From contig JAEDNQ010000074.1 in NCBI GenBank assembly GCA_016302435.1, positions 1 to 10,489 on the forward strand: a DNA stretch of 10,489 nt. The letters are read 5' to 3'. Positions 6,769 to 10,489 of the stretch are shown here, piece after piece. The notes beneath the pieces were generated by a model, which saw nothing but the letters and a program-made list of their open reading frames with translations, ran no database searches and was not told the origin of the DNA. The first letter of the stretch is position 1. Every line of letters begins with the position of its first letter. A program made the translations under genes and the position numbers. This DNA comes from Bacteroidaceae bacterium (lineage in GTDB: Bacteria > Bacteroidota > Bacteroidia > Bacteroidales > Bacteroidaceae).

Positions 6769-6784
6769 CACATGTTGACATGTG
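6769..6784. promoter_or_regulatory. 16-bp dyad in the nqr leader region
   Basis: CACATGT (6769-6775) and ACATGTG (6778-6784) are perfect inverted copies separated by TG. The dyad lies about 35 bp downstream of the inferred nqr transcription start. It could be a binding site for a dimeric regulator or a small RNA hairpin with a 4-nt loop. Inverted repeats of this size also occur by chance in AT-rich DNA. Confidence 0.25.
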
Positions 6785-6826
6785 TATTCGCAGGCTGTGT
6801 GGGAGCCTTTAGGATAAATGTCGGTA

Positions 6827-6834
6827 CAAAGTTA
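6827..6834 (-). promoter_or_regulatory. Candidate -7 box of the nqr operon promoter
   Basis: Read on the minus strand this is TAACTTTG, an exact match to the Bacteroidota TAnnTTTG box. AT-rich DNA lies upstream (6835-6890), with only a poor -33 element. Transcription would start near 6820, leaving about 200 nt before the nqrA ATG at 6611. I find no better match closer to nqrA. Confidence 0.45.
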
Positions 6835-6920
6835 GTGATTTTAGATAGAATGGAAAAATTTATAGACAGTTAAATTTTGATTTTCTTGGAACTTTCTTTT
6901 TTGAGCCGCTATAAAGGGCG

Positions 6921-6979
6921 AGAATGACAAGTCTCATTGATATATTGTGACTGAAATTGCAGGCTGCAAGTGTCATTTT
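6921..6979 (+). other. Foldable segment in the nqrA-dnaB intergenic region
   Basis: AATGACA (6923-6929) pairs perfectly with TGTCATT (6971-6977) and may extend by a wobble and an A-T pair. Inside are two smaller hairpins: AGTC/GACT (6930-6933, 6949-6952) and TTGCAG/CTGCAA (6957-6962, 6964-6969). The right arm runs into five Ts (6976-6980) on the plus strand. Together these resemble a three-way junction with a short U-tail, but no gene or convincing plus-strand promoter precedes it. Treat it as a structural candidate only. Confidence 0.2.
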
Positions 6980-7034
6980 TCTGAATAGTGATAAATTTTT
7001 GTTTGAGGTGTTGGTTTTATTGGATAATTATGTC

Positions 7035-7042
7035 TAATTTTG
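7035..7042 (+). promoter_or_regulatory. Candidate -7 box of the dnaB promoter
   Basis: TAATTTTG matches TAnnTTTG exactly. TTGG at 7011-7014 lies 20 bp upstream, a one-mismatch version of the TTTG -33 element at a normal distance. Transcription would begin near 7047-7050, at the first copy of the tandem repeat, leaving about 110 nt before the dnaB ATG at 7159. If so, the in-frame ATGs at 6988 and 7030 lie outside the transcript. Confidence 0.5.
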
Positions 7043-7047
7043 CAAAG

Positions 7048-7136
7048 AAATCAATCAAACATGATGAATCTGCCGTCATGCGGAAATCAATCAAACATGA
7101 TGAATCTGCCGTCATGCGGAAATCAATCAAACATGA
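7048..7136 (+). repeat. 36-bp tandem repeat, 2.5 copies, before dnaB
   Basis: Two identical 36-bp copies (7048-7083 and 7084-7119) are followed by a 17-bp partial third copy (7120-7136). There is no spacer. Each full copy holds a 5-bp inverted repeat, CATGA...TCATG, separated by 11 nt, so the transcript could carry a series of small hairpins. Because 36 is divisible by three, the repeat keeps any reading frame. In the dnaB frame it would encode KSIKHDESAVMR units, and in another frame MMNLPSCGNQSN units. It lies between the candidate promoter and the dnaB start. The perfect identity of the copies suggests a recent duplication by slippage. Confidence 0.9.
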
Positions 7137-7150
7137 AGAAATCAATATAA
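7061..7150 (+). CDS. Possible 29-codon leader ORF before dnaB
   Basis: An ORF starts at ATG 7061 and ends with TAA at 7148-7150, 8 nt before the dnaB ATG and in a different frame. It would encode two identical MMNLPSCGNQSN units followed by MKKSI. It starts about 12 nt after the inferred transcription start. Translation might affect initiation at dnaB. There is no clear ribosome site, and the repeat alone explains the lack of stop codons, so it may simply be a by-product of the tandem repeat. Confidence 0.15.
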   Translation: MMNLPSCGNQSNMMNLPSCGNQSNMKKSI

Positions 7151-7158
7151 TATTTAAT

Positions 7159-8712
7159 ATGGAAGAAATAAAGAATACGCGCAGGAAGACTTCGCGTGTC
7201 AAAAGTGAAGATGACCAGTTGGCTGCTCTTGGACGTGTGCAGCCTCAGGCTGTGGAGCTGGAGCGTGCTGTGCTTGGAGCGTGCATCATAGAGCAGGATG
7301 CTTTTGGCACTGTGTCTGATTTTCTCAAGCCTCGCTCGTTTTATGAGAAGAAGCATCAGGTGATATTTGAGGCTATTCAGTCGCTTGTGTCGGCTGATGC
7401 GCCTGTGGATGTGTTGACGGTGGTGGATCAGTTGCAGAAGACGGGTCAGTTGGAGAATGCTGGCGGTGCTGCTTATGTGGCTGAGCTGTCTCGCTCGGTG
7501 CTGTCGTCTGCTCACCTTGAGTTTCATGCGCGCATAGTGGCGCAGAAGGCTCTGGCGCGTGAGCTCATCACATATACGAGCACCATACAGAAGCTGGCCT
7601 TCGATGAGGGGCAGGACATTCAGGAGCTCATGCAGATGGCTGAGGGCAGGCTTTTTGAGCTGTCGAAGTCTAACCTGAAGAAGGACTTCACGCAGATAGA
7701 CCCTGTCATAGAGGAGGCTTACGAGATGCTGCAAAAGGCATCGGCTCGCCAGGACGGTCTGTCGGGTCTGTCGTCGGGTTTTGACAGATTGGACAAGATG
7801 ACCTCGGGGTGGCAGAACTCTGACCTTGTCATCATTGCGGCTCGACCTGCCATGGGAAAGACGGCTTTTGTGCTGTCTATGGCCAGGAATATGGCGGTGG
7901 ACAACAAGACTCCGATAGCTATGTTTTCGCTTGAAATGTCGAATGTGCAGTTGGTCAACCGTCTGTTGGTCAACGTGTGTGAGATTCCGGGCGAGAAGAT
8001 AAAGAGTGGACAGCTGCAGCCGCATGAGTGGAGCCAGCTTGGTTTGAGGATGAGGTCGCTTTATGGCGCGCCTTTCTATGTGGACGACACTCCGTCGCTC
8101 TCTGTCTTTGAACTCAGGACGAAGGCTCGCCGACTGGTGCGTGACTATGGGGTGAAGATGATCATCATCGACTACTTGCAGCTGATGAATGCGTCGGGCA
8201 TGTCGTACAACTCTCGTCAGGAGGAGGTGTCTACCATCTCTCGTTCGCTGAAGGGGCTTGCCAAGGAGCTGAACATTCCTATCATTGCGCTCTCGCAGCT
8301 CAACCGTAGTGTGGAGCAGCGCACTTCGGCCAATCCGGATAGTCCTGACAGCAAGAGGCCGCAGTTGAGCGACCTTCGTGAGTCGGGTGCCATAGAGCAG
8401 GATGCGGACATGGTTTGTTTTATCCATCGTCCTGAGTATTACAAGATTTACAAGGACCAGTATGGCAATGACCTGAAGGGTGTGGCTGAAATCATCATTG
8501 CCAAGCATCGTAATGGTGCGGTGGGTGACGTGAGGCTCAGGTTCAGGGGTGAGTTTGCCCGATTTATGAATCTGGATGATGACCAGCCGCCTGTGCCGGG
8601 ATTTGAGGGTACGGTTGAGCCTACGCCTTCGAAGTTTAACGATGGCGGCATCCTGGAGCAGGAGGATGATGCTTTCGCTGGTTTGCAGCCGTCGAATGAT
8701 GCTCCTTTCTGA
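7159..8712 (+). CDS. dnaB: Replicative DNA helicase DnaB
   Basis: DnaB is the hexameric 5'-3' helicase that unwinds DNA at the replication fork and recruits primase. With the ATG at 7159 it has 517 residues, a normal length for Bacteroidales. After a basic N-terminal tail, the DnaB-N domain starts near VQPQAVELERAVLGACI (about 24-40). The RecA-like domain follows a helical linker (about 180-200). It has the Walker A motif ARPAMGKT (228-235, with K234) and Walker B MIIIDYLQL with D338. The later motifs SQLNRSVEQR, LSDLRESGAIEQDAD and HRNGAVG are also present. The C-terminus is an acidic, Pro-containing tail. No intein interrupts the P-loop, a frequent intein site in DnaB. The frame is open back to 6988, but that extension contains only the tandem repeat and lies largely upstream of the inferred transcript start. 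Confidence 0.97.
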   Translation: MEEIKNTRRKTSRVKSEDDQLAALGRVQPQAVELERAVLGACIIEQDAFGTVSDFLKPRSFYEKKHQVIFEAIQSLVSADAPVDVLTVVDQLQKTGQLENAGGAAYVAELSRSVLSSAHLEFHARIVAQKALARELITYTSTIQKLAFDEGQDIQELMQMAEGRLFELSKSNLKKDFTQIDPVIEEAYEMLQKASARQDGLSGLSSGFDRLDKMTSGWQNSDLVIIAARPAMGKTAFVLSMARNMAVDNKTPIAMFSLEMSNVQLVNRLLVNVCEIPGEKIKSGQLQPHEWSQLGLRMRSLYGAPFYVDDTPSLSVFELRTKARRLVRDYGVKMIIIDYLQLMNASGMSYNSRQEEVSTISRSLKGLAKELNIPIIALSQLNRSVEQRTSANPDSPDSKRPQLSDLRESGAIEQDADMVCFIHRPEYYKIYKDQYGNDLKGVAEIIIAKHRNGAVGDVRLRFRGEFARFMNLDDDQPPVPGFEGTVEPTPSKFNDGGILEQEDDAFAGLQPSNDAPF

Positions 8713-8803
8713 TGGGGGTGATGTGTCGGAGGACAGGAAAAAATGGCGTCGTCAGATGTAGAGTAAGCAGGGGCGCATCTGAGTAGGTGTGCTGTATGAA
8801 AAC

Positions 8804-8890
8804 AACACTGTCCGCTAAGCTTTTCCGTGGAGTGCGATTCTTGTTTCGAACGCATGTGGCGGAAGGGTTTAGCGGACAGTGTTTTTTTAT
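8804..8890 (+). terminator. Long terminator between dnaB and nhaA
   Basis: A perfect 15-bp inverted repeat (AACACTGTCCGCTAA at 8804-8818, complement at 8869-8883) continues inward to about 24 bp (8804-8827 with 8860-8883) through G-U wobbles that pair only in plus-strand RNA. The 32-nt apical part can form another small stem (TGCG 8833-8836 with CGCA 8851-8854). A run of Ts follows on the plus strand (8882-8888, then ATTTTT). This is a textbook intrinsic terminator for dnaB. On the minus strand a four-T run (8797-8803 side) follows, so it may also stop nhaA transcripts. Confidence 0.85.
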
Positions 8891-8932
8891 TTTTGTTGTT
8901 TGATGTCTGGCAGGGAGTGCTGTGGCTCTCTA

Positions 8933-10363
8933 TTATGCCTTGAGGGCTTTTTGCGATTCTATCTTGTGGAATATTGAGATGAGGATAGAGCCGAGTATGC
9001 CTGCACAGAGAGAACCGAGGAGAACTGCTATCTTGCCTGCTGCTCTGAGCTCGTCTGTCTGTTCGGGCGAGAGCTCGCCAAAGGACAGGGTGTCAACGAA
9101 GATGGCCATGGTGAAACCGATGCCTCCGAGGCATGCCACGGCAAAGAGCATCTTCCATGATGCTCCTTCGGGCATGGCTCCTATCTTGCACTTGATGGCT
9201 ATGAAGCTGGCGAGCGTGATGCCTATGGGCTTGCCAAGCAGGAGGCCGAGGAATATGCCGAGGCTGACAAAGCCTACTCCGTCTATCGGCAGCTGCTGGA
9301 AGATGTTGAAGTAGCTGGCATCGGGTATCTCTACGCCTGCATTGGCAAGGGCGAAGATGGGCATGATGCCGAAGTTGACCCATGGGTTGAGTATGTGCTC
9401 GAGGCGGTATGACATGCCTATGGAGTTGTTGGTGATGTGGCTCATGCGGCGGAGGCAGTGGCGCTGGAGGCTGTTGGGGAAGGGCACTCCTGGCTCTACG
9501 TCGTCTTTGTCATAGGCTTCGAGGCGTTTCAGGTATTTCTTGTTGCTGCGGTCGAGATATTTGTGGCTGTAGCGGGCATCCATTGGTATCATGAAGGCCA
9601 TGACCACTCCCGACATGGTGGAGTGTATGCCTGAATAGTAGAAGAGGAACCACACGACGATGGCTGGCACGAGGTAGTATGCCATGCGCTTTTCGCCGAG
9701 CTTGTTCATGACCCATATCAAGGCGAGGATGATGAGAGCGATGAAGAGGAGCGGCATCTTGATGTTGCCTCCGTAGAAGAAGGCTACGACGAGGATGGCT
9801 CCGAGGTCGTCGGCTATGGCAAGGGCTGTGAGGAATATCTTGAGCGAGATGGGCACTTTGTTGCCCAGGATGGACATTATGCCCATGGCGAAGGCTATGT
9901 CGGTGGCTGTGGGGATTCCCCATCCGCCTGCTGTCAGTGTGCCTGCATTGAAGAGTGTGTAGATGAGGGCGGGGGCTGCCATTCCTCCTGCTGCTGCTAT
10001 GACGGGGAGCATGGCTTTCTTCACGTTGGAGAGTTCGCCGCACACTACTTCTCGCTTTATCTCGAGTCCGACGGTGAAGAAGAAGATGACCATGAGGATG
10101 TCGTTGATGAATTTCTCTACGGTCATGTTCTCTGGGAGGACTATCTGGTCGAAGCCTGGAGGGGTGATGTGTATCTCCAGTTTTGTCTCAAGAAAACTGT
10201 GGTAGATGTGTGCTGTCTGGGGTATGTTGGCTATGGTCATGGCTACTATGACGCATGCCAGCAGCACTCCTCCTGCTGCCCAGGGCTGGCTCATGAAGTT
10301 GACTCGTGAGAGTTTGATGGAATGGAGTCCTTTGTTCCATTTGTAGATGGGAATTAGTTGCAT
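8933..10363 (-). CDS. nhaA: Na+/H+ antiporter NhaA
   Basis: NhaA exports Na+ (or Li+) in exchange for periplasmic protons, governing Na+ and pH balance. The 476-residue sequence is a multi-helix membrane protein. The key residues of the E. coli enzyme are recognisable: TDIAFAMG with D155 (E. coli D133), ALAIADDLGAI with the ion-binding pair D185-D186 (D163-D164), VGLEIKRE with E101 and E105 near the pH-sensing region, and LLLGKPIGI with K378 (K300). GGIGFTMAIF (413-422) is also typical. It is longer than E. coli NhaA (about 388), mainly because of a hydrophilic loop of about 50 residues (about 262-316) and an extended N-terminus. The start at 10363 is the first ATG of the frame; M24 is a possible later start. 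It converges on dnaB and appears to be a single-gene unit. Confidence 0.96.
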   Translation of the reverse strand: MQLIPIYKWNKGLHSIKLSRVNFMSQPWAAGGVLLACVIVAMTIANIPQTAHIYHSFLETKLEIHITPPGFDQIVLPENMTVEKFINDILMVIFFFTVGLEIKREVVCGELSNVKKAMLPVIAAAGGMAAPALIYTLFNAGTLTAGGWGIPTATDIAFAMGIMSILGNKVPISLKIFLTALAIADDLGAILVVAFFYGGNIKMPLLFIALIILALIWVMNKLGEKRMAYYLVPAIVVWFLFYYSGIHSTMSGVVMAFMIPMDARYSHKYLDRSNKKYLKRLEAYDKDDVEPGVPFPNSLQRHCLRRMSHITNNSIGMSYRLEHILNPWVNFGIMPIFALANAGVEIPDASYFNIFQQLPIDGVGFVSLGIFLGLLLGKPIGITLASFIAIKCKIGAMPEGASWKMLFAVACLGGIGFTMAIFVDTLSFGELSPEQTDELRAAGKIAVLLGSLCAGILGSILISIFHKIESQKALKA

Positions 10364-10414
10364 AACAATCTGTTTTTATGTGTGATTAATATTGTTATAT
10401 AGTCTATTAATACA

Positions 10415-10444
10415 ATCAGAGCCTACGTTGGCATAGGCTCTGAT
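10415..10444 (-). terminator. Hairpin upstream of nhaA
   Basis: A perfect 11-bp inverted repeat (ATCAGAGCCTA at 10415-10425, complement at 10434-10444) encloses an 8-nt loop. Reading leftward it is followed by TTGTATTAATAG, modestly U-rich, so it could end a minus-strand gene lying beyond the right edge. It would then separate that gene from nhaA. A role as an nhaA leader element is also possible if nhaA transcription starts farther right. I see no clear TAnnTTTG box between 10364 and 10489, and the last 45 bases hold no gene I can identify. Confidence 0.4.
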
Positions 10445-10489
10445 GGTTGTGGTTTAGATTGTCGATATGTGTGCGTCTGCGACTCATGC

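Noticed and set aside
7048..7136. Direct repeats as a CRISPR array
   Set aside because: The 36-bp copies are contiguous with no spacers, and no cas gene is nearby.
6988..7158. Longer DnaB starting at 6988 or 7030
   Set aside because: The candidate promoter at 7035-7042 lies downstream of both ATGs. The added residues are only tandem repeats, and the ATG at 7159 gives the usual Bacteroidales N-terminus. It is not fully excluded without transcript data.
7123..8508. A 461-codon open frame on the minus strand opposite dnaB
   Set aside because: The opposite strand is an intact, fully recognisable dnaB. The antisense product is low-complexity (rich in Arg, Leu, His and Ser) with no motif, as expected for a shadow frame.
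10420..10488. Short minus-strand ORF at the right edge starting with MSRRRTHIDNL
   Set aside because: It is about 23 codons long, runs into the 10415-10444 hairpin and has no recognisable features; the window ends too soon to judge.

Overview
The window looks like a chromosomal segment of a member of the Bacteroidota, most likely a Prevotella-like Bacteroidales. The evidence is a complete Na+-translocating NADH:quinone oxidoreductase operon, a DnaB with a Bacteroidales-style N-terminus, and intergenic boxes of the TAnnTTTG type used by the Bacteroidota primary sigma factor. Most genes have weak Shine-Dalgarno sequences, and the AT-rich spacers contrast with moderately GC-rich genes. The genus is inference; no rRNA or other marker is present.

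Layout from left to right. Positions 1-164 hold no gene I can support, only a small hairpin at the extreme edge. A 50-residue zinc-ribbon protein lies on the minus strand (165-317) behind its own candidate promoter and a structured leader. A strong hairpin (626-661) separates it from the six-gene nqr operon, which is read right to left as nqrA-B-C-D-E-F (6611 down to 728). A divergent intergenic region of about 550 bp (6612-7158) carries the candidate nqr promoter, a GC-rich foldable nqr leader, the candidate dnaB promoter and a 36-bp tandem repeat just before dnaB. The replicative helicase gene dnaB (7159-8712, plus) converges on nhaA (8933-10363, minus), with a long hairpin terminator between them. 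The right edge holds the short upstream region of nhaA and another hairpin.

Function. The nqr operon encodes a redox-driven primary Na+ pump: NqrF takes electrons from NADH, they pass through [2Fe-2S] and flavin centres in NqrF, NqrD/E, NqrC and NqrB, quinone is reduced, and Na+ is exported. NhaA is a secondary Na+/H+ antiporter, so two sodium-extrusion systems flank dnaB. The flavin-attaching enzyme ApbE, needed for the covalent FMN of NqrB and NqrC, is not encoded here.

Most of the window is ordinary housekeeping sequence. The points that merit attention are: an NqrC with an N-terminal rubredoxin-like four-cysteine domain; the exact 36-bp tandem repeat between the dnaB promoter and start codon, which also forms a 29-codon leader ORF; a foldable GC-rich nqr leader; and a two-part motif (an 11-mer at identical spacing from a long hairpin) found downstream of both nqrF and nhaA.
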